A stretch of DNA of 27,372 nt from an uncultured Collinsella sp. (GTDB lineage Bacteria; Actinomycetota; Coriobacteriia; Coriobacteriales; Coriobacteriaceae), in assembly GCA_902465265.1 (NCBI GenBank), contig CABQMF010000023.1, forward strand, positions 1 through 27,372, in the 5' to 3' direction. Made by a program: the position numbers and the translations under genes. Position 1 is the stretch's first letter, and the number at the start of each line of letters is the position of its first letter. Below are positions 1 to 6,909 of the stretch, piece by piece. Under the pieces are notes generated by a model that did not search any database, had not been told where the DNA came from, and saw nothing but the letters and a program-made list of their open reading frames with translations.

Positions 1-20
1 CAATTAAGCTCGAGGTTGGC

Positions 21-26
21 TACACT
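21..26 (+). promoter_or_regulatory. Candidate -10 element of the pyr operon promoter
   Basis: TACACT fits the actinobacterial TAnnnT -10 pattern and would start transcription near base 33, just upstream of the attenuator hairpins. The matching -35 would fall at or before the window edge, so it cannot be checked. A rival, TTGACC at 32-37 with a poor -10 near 55-60, would start too late to include the first hairpin and is less likely. Confidence 0.4.
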
Positions 27-44
27 ATCCCTTGACCATTAAAG

Positions 45-160
45 GGGTACGAGATACCCACATGGAATTACATAGCTGCCATAGAGCAGCCCTTCCTTGT
101 GGGTGTCTGGTCCGCTTTGAGCGGTCGGGCATCTATTTTTTTGACTGTGTCAGCAGTCAA
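45..160 (+). promoter_or_regulatory. PyrR-type transcription attenuator in the pyr leader
   Basis: Seen in sequence: hairpin A, GGGTA(45-49)/TACCC(55-59) with loop CGAGA; an 11-bp pairing of 52-62 with 98-108 (one G.U) that contains the 3' arm of hairpin A and the 5' arm of the terminator; a nested GCTGC/GCAGC hairpin at 75-90; a terminator at 102-133 followed by seven T; and a further 7-bp hairpin at 141-160 before the pyrR ribosome binding site. These form the three exclusive states of a Bacillus-type pyr attenuator. The inference is that PyrR with UMP stabilises hairpin A (its loop fits the NGNGA core of PyrR sites), which frees the terminator to form; without PyrR, 52-62 pairs with 98-108 and transcription reads through. 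PyrR binding itself is not shown by sequence alone. Confidence 0.7.
102..142 (+). terminator. Attenuator terminator hairpin upstream of pyrR
   Basis: GGTGTC (102-107) pairs with GGCATC (128-133) with wobbles, and CCGCT (112-116) pairs with AGCGG (120-124) above a small internal loop. A run of seven T follows at 136-142. Its 5' arm is shared with the antiterminator pairing 52-62/98-108. Confidence 0.65.
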
Positions 161-181
161 GACATGTGAGGAAGGAGATCG

Positions 182-766
182 ATGGGCACGACTTCCCCCA
201 AGGCGGTCATCATGGACGAGACCGCCGTCAATCGAGCGATGACCCGCATCGCGCACGAGATTCTCGAGCGCAACGAGGGCTGTGAAGACCTCGCTCTGGT
301 CGGCATCGTCACGCGCGGCGACCTTCTGGCAAAGAAGCTCGCCGAGGAGATCAAGGAGATCGAGGGCGTCGAAGTTCCGCTCGGCAGCCTCGACATCAGC
401 TTCTACCGTGATGACTATGCGACCAATTTCGCTCCCGCGATCCACGCTACTAACATTCCCTTTAGCGTCGACGGCAAGCGCGTCGTGCTGGTGGACGACA
501 TCCTGTACACGGGTCGTACCATCCGCGCCGCTCTGGACGCCGTCATGGACCTGGGCCGCCCGAGCCGCATTGAGCTGGCAGTTCTCGTTGACCGCGGTCA
601 CCGCGAGCTTCCCATCTCGCCGGACTTTGTCGGCAAGAACGTTCCCTCGTCGCACGAGGAGAACGTGCACCTATATATGAAGGAAGTCGACGGCCGTACC
701 GCTGTCGAGATCAACGACGTCGCGCCGGGCTCCCATGTGGGTTCTGCGCCGCTGGGAGGTGAGTAG
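182..766 (+). CDS. pyrR: PyrR, pyr operon regulator / uracil phosphoribosyltransferase
   Basis: This 194-residue protein is a full-length PyrR, the UMP-sensing RNA-binding attenuator protein that usually also has uracil phosphoribosyltransferase activity. The N-terminus matches the family (KAVIMDE, then TRIAHEILERN), GIVTRGD lies near residue 41, and the PRPP-binding motif VVLVDDILYTGRT is at residues 101-113. The ATG at 182 has an excellent ribosome binding site (GGAAGGAG, 171-178). As first gene of the pyr operon behind a terminator/antiterminator leader, it very probably controls its own operon by binding that leader when UMP is plentiful. The C-terminus runs about 15 residues past the usual family end, with a Gly/Ala-rich tail. 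pyrB starts 4 bases after its stop. Confidence 0.96.
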   Translation: MGTTSPKAVIMDETAVNRAMTRIAHEILERNEGCEDLALVGIVTRGDLLAKKLAEEIKEIEGVEVPLGSLDISFYRDDYATNFAPAIHATNIPFSVDGKRVVLVDDILYTGRTIRAALDAVMDLGRPSRIELAVLVDRGHRELPISPDFVGKNVPSSHEENVHLYMKEVDGRTAVEINDVAPGSHVGSAPLGGE

Positions 767-770
767 TACC

Positions 771-1715
771 GTGGCGTTCAACCATAAGCACCTGATCGAC
801 ATTACCGAGTACTCCGAAGAGGACATCAAGCTCATCCTCGAGACCGCCAAGGCGTTCTCCGAGGTCAACGAGCGTGCGATCAAGAAGGTCCCCACGCTCA
901 AGGGCAAGACCATCGTCAACATGTTCAACGAGCCCTCGACGCGCACCCGCAGCTCCTTCGAGCTCGCCGAGAAGCGTCTTTCGGCCGATAGTCTCAACTT
1001 TGGCGGCTCCTCGACCTCCACGGTCAAGGGCGAGAGCCTCGTCGATACCGTCGAGACCCTCAACGCCTATAAGATCGACTGCATCGTCGTGCGCGACAAG
1101 CACGCCGGCGCGCCCTACATCGTCACGCAGAACTCGCCCGCGAGCGTCATCTGCGCCGGCGACGGCAAGCACAACCACCCCACGCAGGCCCTGCTCGACC
1201 TGTACACCATTTGGCAGCACAAGGGTGACTTCCACGGTCTGAAGGTCGCCGTCGTCGGCGACATCTCCCACTCTCGTGTCTGCGGCTCGCTGATCCCCGC
1301 CCTTAAGATCATGGGCTGCGAGACCTATGCCGTCGCCCCCGGCACGCTGCTGCCGCCGGCACCCGAGGTCTTGGGCTGCGACCACGTGACGAGCGATCTC
1401 GATTCCGTCCTGCCCGAGCTGGACGTCGTCTACATGCTGCGCGTGCAACAGGAGCGCCTCGAGGGCGCCCCGTTCCCCACGATTCGCGAGTACCACAAGC
1501 TCTTCGGTCTGACCAAGGACCGCGAGAAGCTCATGAAGCCCGATGCGATCATCTGCCACCCGGGCCCCATTAACCGCGGCGTCGAGTTCGACTCTTACAT
1601 GGCCGACCACCCGCAACGCTCCGTCATCCTGGAGCAGGTCTACGCCGGCATCTGCGTGCGTATGGCTATCCTGTATCTGCTGCTTGGAGGTGCCGATAAT
1701 GGCCTTGCTTCTTAA
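771..1715 (+). CDS. pyrB: Aspartate carbamoyltransferase catalytic subunit
   Basis: This 314-residue enzyme joins carbamoyl phosphate and aspartate to give carbamoyl aspartate, the committed step of pyrimidine synthesis. The carbamoyl-phosphate loop STRTR is at residues 56-60, HPTQ is at 136-139, and CHPGPINRG near the C-terminus is the aspartate-domain signature. I chose the GTG at 771 because GGAGGT (755-760) lies upstream and the protein then starts just before the conserved helix; the longer frame from 735 would only add residues read from inside pyrR. No pyrI regulatory subunit is present, so it is probably an unregulated catalytic trimer. Its last 17 bases overlap pyrC, which suggests translational coupling. 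Confidence 0.96.
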   Translation: MAFNHKHLIDITEYSEEDIKLILETAKAFSEVNERAIKKVPTLKGKTIVNMFNEPSTRTRSSFELAEKRLSADSLNFGGSSTSTVKGESLVDTVETLNAYKIDCIVVRDKHAGAPYIVTQNSPASVICAGDGKHNHPTQALLDLYTIWQHKGDFHGLKVAVVGDISHSRVCGSLIPALKIMGCETYAVAPGTLLPPAPEVLGCDHVTSDLDSVLPELDVVYMLRVQQERLEGAPFPTIREYHKLFGLTKDREKLMKPDAIICHPGPINRGVEFDSYMADHPQRSVILEQVYAGICVRMAILYLLLGGADNGLAS

Positions 1716-2988
1716 GAATGCCCACGTCGTCGACCCGTCCGTCGAGCTTGACGGTGTCGTTGACGTCCTGATTGACGGTGACAAGATCGTCGAGGTCGGC
1801 GAGAACCTCGCCTCCGAGGGAGCCGAGGTCCGCGACCTTTCCGGCAAGTATCTCGTCCCCGGCCTGGTTGATATGCACGTGCACCTGCGCGAGCCCGGCT
1901 ACGAGGTCAAAGAGGACATCGAGAGCGGCACCCGCGCTGCTGCCAAGGGCGGCTTCACCGGCGTGTGCGCCATGCCTAACACCGATCCCGTCACCGATAA
2001 CGGCACCGTCGTGGAGTTCGTCAAGTCCCGCGCTGCCGAGGTCGGCCACTGCCGCGTCTATCCGTCGGGTGCCATGACCCGCGGTCTTAAGGGCGAGGCC
2101 ATGTCCGAGATGGGCGATATGGTCGCCCACGGCGCCGTCGCCTTCACCGACGATGGTCGCGGCGTGCAGGGCGCGGGCATGCTTCGTCGCTGCATGGACT
2201 ATGGCAAGATGTTCGGCAAGGTCTTTATGAGCCACTGCCAGGACGAGGATCTGGTCGGCCACGGCCAGATCAACGAGGGCAAGGTCTCGACCCGTCTGGC
2301 CCTCGAGGGTTGGCCGGCCGCCGGCGAGGAGCTTCAGATCGCCCGCGACATCGAGATCGCCAAGCTGACCGGTGCCAAGTTGCACATCCAGCACATTTCC
2401 ACCGCTCATGGCCTCGAGCTCGTGCGTGCCGGTAAGGCCGCCGGTGTCCAGGTGACCTGCGAGGCCACTCCGCACCACATGTTCCTGACCGAGAACGACT
2501 TGGACGAGACGTACAACACCTCGCTCAAGGTCAATCCGCCGCTTCGCACCGACGAGGACGCCGAGGCCATCCGTCAGGGTGTCATCGACGGTACCGTCGA
2601 CGTTATCGTCACCGATCACGCTCCCCACACCCCGTGGGAGAAGGCCCGCGAGTTCGAGCTTGCGCCCTTTGGCATGATCGGCCTCGAGACCTCGCTGTCG
2701 CTTGTGCTTACCGAGCTGGTCAACACGGGCAAGATGAGCATGGCTCGCATGGTCGAGCTCATGGCCATCAAGCCGCGTGAGATCCTGGGCCTCGACCAGG
2801 TTCAGGTCAAGGCGGGCTCTGTCGCCGACCTGACCGTGTTCGACCCCTCCGCAACCTGGACGGTTGGCGAGGACGGTTACGAGTCGCGCGCCGAGAACTC
2901 CGGTTTTGCCGGCCGCACGCTCACCGGTCGTGCCACCGATGTGTTTGTCGGCGGTAAGCAGACGCTTGCTGACGGCTGCATCTGCTAG
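1699..2988 (+). CDS. pyrC: Dihydroorotase, class I
   Basis: A 429-residue zinc amidohydrolase that cyclises carbamoyl aspartate to dihydroorotate. The metal ligands are visible: DMHVHLREPG with the HxH pair at residues 60 and 62, DDGRGVQ at 151-157, HCQDE, HIQHIS and the late TDHAPH. The length and the HLREPG motif are typical of the long class I type found in Gram-positive bacteria. The ATG at 1699 lies inside the end of pyrB, with GGAGGT at 1686-1691 as ribosome binding site. The much longer open frame that begins at 1543 only reads pyrB out of frame. A GC-rich hairpin follows the stop before pyrK. Confidence 0.96.
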   Translation: MALLLKNAHVVDPSVELDGVVDVLIDGDKIVEVGENLASEGAEVRDLSGKYLVPGLVDMHVHLREPGYEVKEDIESGTRAAAKGGFTGVCAMPNTDPVTDNGTVVEFVKSRAAEVGHCRVYPSGAMTRGLKGEAMSEMGDMVAHGAVAFTDDGRGVQGAGMLRRCMDYGKMFGKVFMSHCQDEDLVGHGQINEGKVSTRLALEGWPAAGEELQIARDIEIAKLTGAKLHIQHISTAHGLELVRAGKAAGVQVTCEATPHHMFLTENDLDETYNTSLKVNPPLRTDEDAEAIRQGVIDGTVDVIVTDHAPHTPWEKAREFELAPFGMIGLETSLSLVLTELVNTGKMSMARMVELMAIKPREILGLDQVQVKAGSVADLTVFDPSATWTVGEDGYESRAENSGFAGRTLTGRATDVFVGGKQTLADGCIC

Positions 2989-3008
2989 CATAGCCTTATC
3001 GCTTTTGT

Positions 3009-3040
3009 GCGCGGCGCCCTTGCGGTGCCGCGCTTTCTAT
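3009..3040 (+). terminator. GC-rich hairpin between pyrC and pyrK, possible weak terminator
   Basis: A 10-bp stem pairs 3009-3018 with 3024-3033 (one G.U) over a 5-base loop and is followed by TTTCTATT. The uracil tract is interrupted, so termination would be partial. It could lower expression of pyrK-pyrD-pyrF relative to pyrR-pyrB-pyrC, or protect the upstream mRNA. Confidence 0.4.
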
Positions 3041-3080
3041 TCGTTTGGACCATGCAACCGCATGGGGGATTGGAGCGTCT

Positions 3081-3872
3081 ATGCCCACACCTTCCACTGC
3101 ACGCATGCACGACTTCGAGGTCGTCTCGAACCGGGAGATTGCCGACGGCATCTTCTCGCTCGTCATCTCGGCCCCCAAGCTTGCAAGTGCGCTCAAGCCC
3201 GGTCAGTTTGTGAACATCGCCGTACCCGGCGATGCGTCCTCGCTGCTTCGCGTGCCCCTGAGCTACTACCGCGCCGACGCCGAGGCCGGCACCGTTGAGC
3301 TGTGGTACGCCGTCGTGGGCGACGATACCCGTCGTTTGTCCCAGATGGGCCCTGGCTCCACCTCTAACCTGCTGGGCCCCGGTGGCCGTGGCTGGATGGT
3401 ACCCGAGGGCACCAGGAAGGCTTTGCTCGTCGCCGGTGGCATCGGCGTTCCGCCTGTGCTGTGCCTTGCCGGTATGCTTGCCGAGCAGGGTGTTGATGTG
3501 GACGTGTGCTTGGGCTTTGGCACCGCGTCCAAGGCCGTGGGTGTCGATGAGTTCCGCGCGCTGGGCGCCACGGTTAACGTGTGCACCGACGACGGTACGC
3601 TGGGTACGCACGGTTTTTGCACCGATCCGGCAGCCGAGCTGCTCGGCGAGGGCGGCTACGACTACGTGGCCAGCTGCGGCCCCGCCGTCATGATGAAGAA
3701 AGTCGCCGCCGCTGCCGCCGAGGCCGGTGCGTACTGCGAGGTGTCTCTCGAGCGCATGATGAGCTGCGGCTTTGGCGCCTGCAACACCTGCAATGTCGAG
3801 ACGGTCGACGGTATGAAGGGCGCCTGCATGTGCGGCCCCGTGTTCGATGCTTCCAAGGTGGTGGTCTTCTAG
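3081..3872 (+). CDS. pyrK: Dihydroorotate dehydrogenase electron-transfer subunit
   Basis: This 263-residue flavoprotein passes electrons from PyrD to NAD+. It has a ferredoxin-reductase fold: an FAD motif RVPLSYYRA at residues 57-65, a nucleotide-binding segment VAGGIGVPP at 117-125, and a C-terminal [2Fe-2S] site with Cys229, Cys234, Cys237 and Cys249. Cys251 sits where the family more often has Asp, giving the unusual pair CMC before GPVF. The ATG at 3081 is preceded by TGGAG (3071-3075) at good spacing; an upstream TTG at 3045 lacks this support. It forms a heterotetramer with PyrD, which follows with a one-base overlap, and marks the NAD-dependent class 1B system common in anaerobes and Gram-positive bacteria. 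Confidence 0.95.
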   Translation: MPTPSTARMHDFEVVSNREIADGIFSLVISAPKLASALKPGQFVNIAVPGDASSLLRVPLSYYRADAEAGTVELWYAVVGDDTRRLSQMGPGSTSNLLGPGGRGWMVPEGTRKALLVAGGIGVPPVLCLAGMLAEQGVDVDVCLGFGTASKAVGVDEFRALGATVNVCTDDGTLGTHGFCTDPAAELLGEGGYDYVASCGPAVMMKKVAAAAAEAGAYCEVSLERMMSCGFGACNTCNVETVDGMKGACMCGPVFDASKVVVF

Positions 3873-4795
3873 TGGGTACCGTGAACATGGCCGTCGATTT
3901 CGGCGGCGTCAAGATGCAGAACCCCATCAACACCGCAGCCGGCACCTTCGGCTACGGTTGGCAGTTCCAGAATTTCTTCGATGTTTCCCAGCTGGGTGCC
4001 ATTACCACCAAGGGCTGCGCCGCCGAGCCCTGGCCGGGCAACCCTGCGCCCCGCATGGCCGAGATTCCCGGCGGTATGATCAACTCCGTGGGCCTGCAGA
4101 ACCCCGGTGTTGCCGCCTTTGCCCGTGAGTCCGGCCCGTGGCTTGAGCAGCTTTCCAAGGACGGTTGTCAGGTCATTTGCCAGGTTGCCGGGCACTCCGT
4201 TGACGAGTTTGTGCGCGCGCTCGAGATGTATGTCGAGCTGTGCCCCTGGGCTGCCGGCTACGAGATCAACGTCAGCTGCCCCAACATCGCCGCCGGCGGT
4301 GCCGCCATGGGCTCCACGCCCGAGGGCGCCTCTTCCGTCATGGCCGCCTGCCGCAAGGTGACCGACAAGCCGCTGTTCGTCAAGATGGCTCCGGTTAACG
4401 TCGCCGAGATTGCCAAGGCTCTCGAGGCCGCCGGCGCCGACGGCCTTTCGGTCATTAACTCCATCCAGGGCATGGCCATCGATGTTCATACCCGCAAGTC
4501 CCGTGTGGCCAAGCCCAAGGGTGGCCTTTCGGGCCCGCTGTGCCACCACATCGCCGTGCGCATGGTCTGGGAGGTTGCTCAGGCCGTCGATATCCCCATC
4601 AACGGTGTCGGCGGTGTCATGACGGGCGAAGATGCGGCCGAGTTTATCCTGGCTGGCGCTACCTGCGTGTCGGTCGGCATGGCCAACTTCGTCGATCCGT
4701 GCGCTTCGTTCAAGATCGCGCACGAGCTCGAGGCCTGGGCGGAGTCCCAGGGCGTGAAGGACATCAACGAGCTGGTAGGTGCTTTCGAATGCTAG
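3872..4795 (+). CDS. pyrD: Dihydroorotate dehydrogenase, class 1B catalytic subunit
   Basis: This FMN enzyme oxidises dihydroorotate to orotate in the cytoplasm and hands electrons to PyrK. Key segments are NTAAGTFGYG (residues 20-29), NSVGLQN (71-77), INVSCPNI (132-139) with the catalytic base Cys136, which defines class 1, and INGVGGV (243-249) for phosphate binding. I start it at the GTG at 3872, which shares its G with the pyrK stop and has AAGGTGGTGG upstream; GTG 3881 and ATG 3887 are in-frame alternatives that shorten the protein by 3 or 5 residues. Length is 307 residues, normal for the family. The last 7 bases overlap pyrF. Confidence 0.95.
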   Translation: MGTVNMAVDFGGVKMQNPINTAAGTFGYGWQFQNFFDVSQLGAITTKGCAAEPWPGNPAPRMAEIPGGMINSVGLQNPGVAAFARESGPWLEQLSKDGCQVICQVAGHSVDEFVRALEMYVELCPWAAGYEINVSCPNIAAGGAAMGSTPEGASSVMAACRKVTDKPLFVKMAPVNVAEIAKALEAAGADGLSVINSIQGMAIDVHTRKSRVAKPKGGLSGPLCHHIAVRMVWEVAQAVDIPINGVGGVMTGEDAAEFILAGATCVSVGMANFVDPCASFKIAHELEAWAESQGVKDINELVGAFEC

Positions 4796-5505
4796 AGACC
4801 GACGCCCGCGACCGCGTTATCGTCGCCCTTGACTGCGATCGTGAGCGTGCGCTCGAGCTCGCCCATGAGCTTTCGGGCCATGCCGCTTGGCTCAAGGTCG
4901 GCATGACGCTCTATTACGCCGAGGGTCCCCAGATCGTCAAGACCTTTAAGGACCTTGGCTTTAAGGTCTTCCTCGACCTTAAGTTCCATGACATTCCGCA
5001 TCAGGTGCGCGGCGCTGCCCGCTCGGCCTCGCTTGCCGGTGCCGACCTGCTTTCGGTTCACGGCCTGGGCTCGGGCGCTATGCTCGCTGCCTGCCGCGAG
5101 GGTGCCGAGGAGGCGCGCGTGGACCGTGCCAAGCTTGTCGCCATTACCGTACTCACGAGCATGAACCAGGATTCGCTGGCCGAGATTGGCGTCGAGTCGC
5201 CTGTGGCCGAGGAGGCCGCTCGCCTGGCGAAGCTTGCTCAGGCCAACGGCATCGACGGTATCGTGTGCTCTCCGATGGAGGCTCACGATATGCGCGAGCT
5301 GCTGGGCCCCGATGCCCTCATCGTGACCCCGGGCGTGCGTCCCGTGGGCGCGGCCCTGGGCGATCAGTCCCGCGTTGCCACGCCTTCTCAGGCTATCGAG
5401 CGCGGCGCGAGCCATATCGTGGTGGGCCGTCCCATCACCGGTGCTGACGACCCGGTTGCCGCTTTTGACGCCATTGTCGCCGAGCTGGTCGAAAACGTCG
5501 CGTAA
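4789..5505 (+). CDS. pyrF: Orotidine 5'-phosphate decarboxylase
   Basis: This 238-residue TIM-barrel enzyme makes UMP from OMP, the last step of the pathway. The catalytic DxKxxD signature appears as DLKFHD at residues 63-68, and VTPGVRP and VVGRPI provide the phosphate-binding loops near the C-terminus. The ATG at 4789 overlaps the end of pyrD by 7 bases, with TAGGT (4776-4780) as ribosome binding site. It is the last gene of the pyr operon here. pyrE, which makes its substrate OMP, is not in the window and must lie elsewhere. Confidence 0.95.
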   Translation: MLETDARDRVIVALDCDRERALELAHELSGHAAWLKVGMTLYYAEGPQIVKTFKDLGFKVFLDLKFHDIPHQVRGAARSASLAGADLLSVHGLGSGAMLAACREGAEEARVDRAKLVAITVLTSMNQDSLAEIGVESPVAEEAARLAKLAQANGIDGIVCSPMEAHDMRELLGPDALIVTPGVRPVGAALGDQSRVATPSQAIERGASHIVVGRPITGADDPVAAFDAIVAELVENVA

Positions 5506-5550
5506 AAGATTCCCTTAAGTCGCCACTTTTGGGTGTTAATAGCACAAAAT

Positions 5551-5622
5551 AGCCCCCGTGCCTGCGAAAACTTTCCCATCTATTGTGTGGAATCGCGGTT
5601 CGGGGGCTTAACTTTGCCCCCG
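5551..5622 (+). promoter_or_regulatory. Mutually exclusive GCCCCCG/CGGGGGC hairpins between pyrF and mihF
   Basis: AGCCCCCG (5551-5558) is perfectly complementary to CGGGGGCT (5601-5608), and the same CGGGGGC (5601-5607) is perfectly complementary to GCCCCCG (5616-5622). Only one pairing can form at a time. The shorter hairpin is followed by ATATATTGCACTTTTT, so it may be a poor terminator for the pyr operon. No clear promoter lies in front of it, and the rest of this 238-base gap up to the mihF promoter shows no gene. Confidence 0.4.
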
Positions 5623-5691
5623 ATATATTGCACTTTTTGCAGGTATCGTCTAACCTATGGAGCCGCAATTGAGCATTTTGTACGTTTGACG

Positions 5692-5700
5692 TGCTAAAAT
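5692..5700 (+). promoter_or_regulatory. Extended -10 promoter of mihF-gmk-rpoZ-thiI
   Basis: TGCTAAAAT is a TGn-TAnnnT extended -10, which can work without a good -35; none is visible at the right distance. Transcription would start near 5707 and give a leader of about 37 bases. The imperfect dyad 5675-5700 covers the element. Confidence 0.6.
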
Positions 5701-5743
5701 GCCAACATCGAATGAATGTTAAACCAATTATTTGGAGGTTCGA

Positions 5744-6052
5744 ATGGCACTCCCTCAGCTTACCGACGAGCAGCGCAAGCAGGCTCTTGAGAAGGCCGCT
5801 GCCGCCCGTCATGCCCGCGCTGAGCTTCGCGAACAGATCAAGAAGGGTGAGAAGTCCCTCGAGTCCGTGCTCAACTCCGATGATCCCATCGCTTCCCGCA
5901 TGAAGGTCTCCACCCTCATCGAGTCTCTCCCTGGTTATGGCAAGGCCAAGGCCGCCAAGATTATGGAGGAGCTCGGCATCTCCGCTACCCGTCGCGTCCA
6001 GGGCCTCGGCGTCCGTCAGCGCGAGCAGCTCCTCGAGCAGCTGACCAAATAA
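5744..6052 (+). CDS. mihF: Actinobacterial integration host factor (mIHF)
   Basis: A 102-residue basic DNA-binding protein of the mIHF family, the nucleoid-associated factor of actinobacteria, unrelated in sequence to E. coli IHF. A charged N-terminal helix (residues 8-40) leads into a helix-two-turn-helix segment: SLPGYGKAKAAKIMEELGI near 61-79, then RRVQGLGVRQREQLL. The ATG at 5744 has GGAGGT (5734-5739) close upstream; an in-frame TTG at 5732 lies within that ribosome binding site and is not used here. It sits directly before gmk and rpoZ, the standard actinobacterial arrangement, which supports both the identification and the phylum. Confidence 0.93.
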   Translation: MALPQLTDEQRKQALEKAAAARHARAELREQIKKGEKSLESVLNSDDPIASRMKVSTLIESLPGYGKAKAAKIMEELGISATRRVQGLGVRQREQLLEQLTK

Positions 6053-6622
6053 GTGAGTGCTCAGGATTCCAAGCTCTTTGTGATTTCTGGACCGTCAGGC
6101 GCGGGCAAGGGCACGCTCGTCACTCGTGTGCGAGAGCGTCGCTCGAACCTGGGCCTGACGGTTTCGGCTACCACGCGAGCTCCGCGTAAAGGTGAGGTCG
6201 ACGGCGTCAATTACTTTTTCCTGACGCGTGAGGAGTTCGACCGCCGCGTGGCAAACGGTGAGTTTGTCGAGTGGGCTGAGGTCCACGGCAACTGCTATGG
6301 CACGCTGGTGAGCGAGGTCCAGTCCAAGCTCGCCTCTGGCGCTTCTCTGATTTTGGAGATTGATGTTCAGGGTGCTCTGCAGGTCAAGGAGCGCTTCCCC
6401 GAGGCCGTGCTGATCTTTATTAAGCCGCCTTCGCTCGAGGTGCTTCGTGAGCGTCTTGTCGGTCGTGGTACCGAGTCGCCCGAGACGATTGAGCTGCGCA
6501 TGGCAAACGCCGCCCATGAGCTTGCCCTTGCCGACCGCTACGACGACGTCGTGGTGAATGACGATCTCGACCGCGCGACCGATGAGCTCGTTCGCGTTCT
6601 CGATATGCATGAAAGGATCTGA
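6053..6622 (+). CDS. gmk: Guanylate kinase
   Basis: This 189-residue enzyme phosphorylates GMP to GDP with ATP. The P-loop is GPSGAGKGT at residues 13-21. The GMP-binding segment with TTRAPRKGEVDGVNY follows near 40-55, and the lid and base-recognition region (EIDVQGA, about 102-108) is intact. The GTG at 6053 follows the mihF stop codon with no gap and no obvious ribosome binding site, so its translation is probably coupled to mihF. With pyrR-pyrF upstream, the window supplies both a pyrimidine and a purine nucleotide step, though in separate transcripts. Confidence 0.95.
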   Translation: MSAQDSKLFVISGPSGAGKGTLVTRVRERRSNLGLTVSATTRAPRKGEVDGVNYFFLTREEFDRRVANGEFVEWAEVHGNCYGTLVSEVQSKLASGASLILEIDVQGALQVKERFPEAVLIFIKPPSLEVLRERLVGRGTESPETIELRMANAAHELALADRYDDVVVNDDLDRATDELVRVLDMHERI

Positions 6623-6627
6623 GGTCC

Positions 6628-6909
6628 GTGTCCGTTGTAAAGCCTTGCATTGACGATCTTCTGGAGAAGACCGATCACAACCGCTTCCTGCTCGCTTCGC
6701 TTGCCTCCAAGCGCGCCTGCGATATCAATAGCATGCTGCGTGGCCAGCACAATCGTGTGCTTGCCGTCCAGGATGTCGATGACATCACCATCGCGCTCTC
6801 GGGTGCCGATACCATTTCGATGGCTATGGACGAGATCGTCGACGGCGATATCTCCTACGATGAGGCCCGTTACGAGAAGGCGCTCGGCCACAAGGTTGCT
6901 GAAGCCTAA
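6628..6909 (+). CDS. rpoZ: RNA polymerase omega subunit
   Basis: A 93-residue small subunit that wraps the C-terminal part of beta-prime and helps RNA polymerase assemble. The family core is visible: PCIDDLLEKTDHNRFLLASLASKRA near residues 6-29, followed by the acidic C-terminal half. The GTG at 6628 lies five bases after the gmk stop, with GAAAGGA (6611-6617) upstream. Its place after mihF-gmk is conserved in actinobacteria. The gene that usually follows there, coaBC, is replaced by thiI. Confidence 0.92.
   Translation: MSVVKPCIDDLLEKTDHNRFLLASLASKRACDINSMLRGQHNRVLAVQDVDDITIALSGADTISMAMDEIVDGDISYDEARYEKALGHKVAEA

Noticed and set aside
62..169. A 35-codon reading frame through the pyr leader
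   Set aside because: The nearest purine-rich run, AAAGGGG (41-47), is 14 bases from the ATG, too far for a ribosome binding site, and the peptide has no feature linked to pyrimidines. The RNA structures explain the region better.
1666..2991. A 441-codon frame on the minus strand opposite pyrC
   Set aside because: Antisense shadow of a well-supported dihydroorotase; no recognisable motif.
3009..3213. Small frame in the pyrC-pyrK gap
   Set aside because: It reads through the GC hairpin and the start of pyrK in a wrong frame, without a ribosome binding site.
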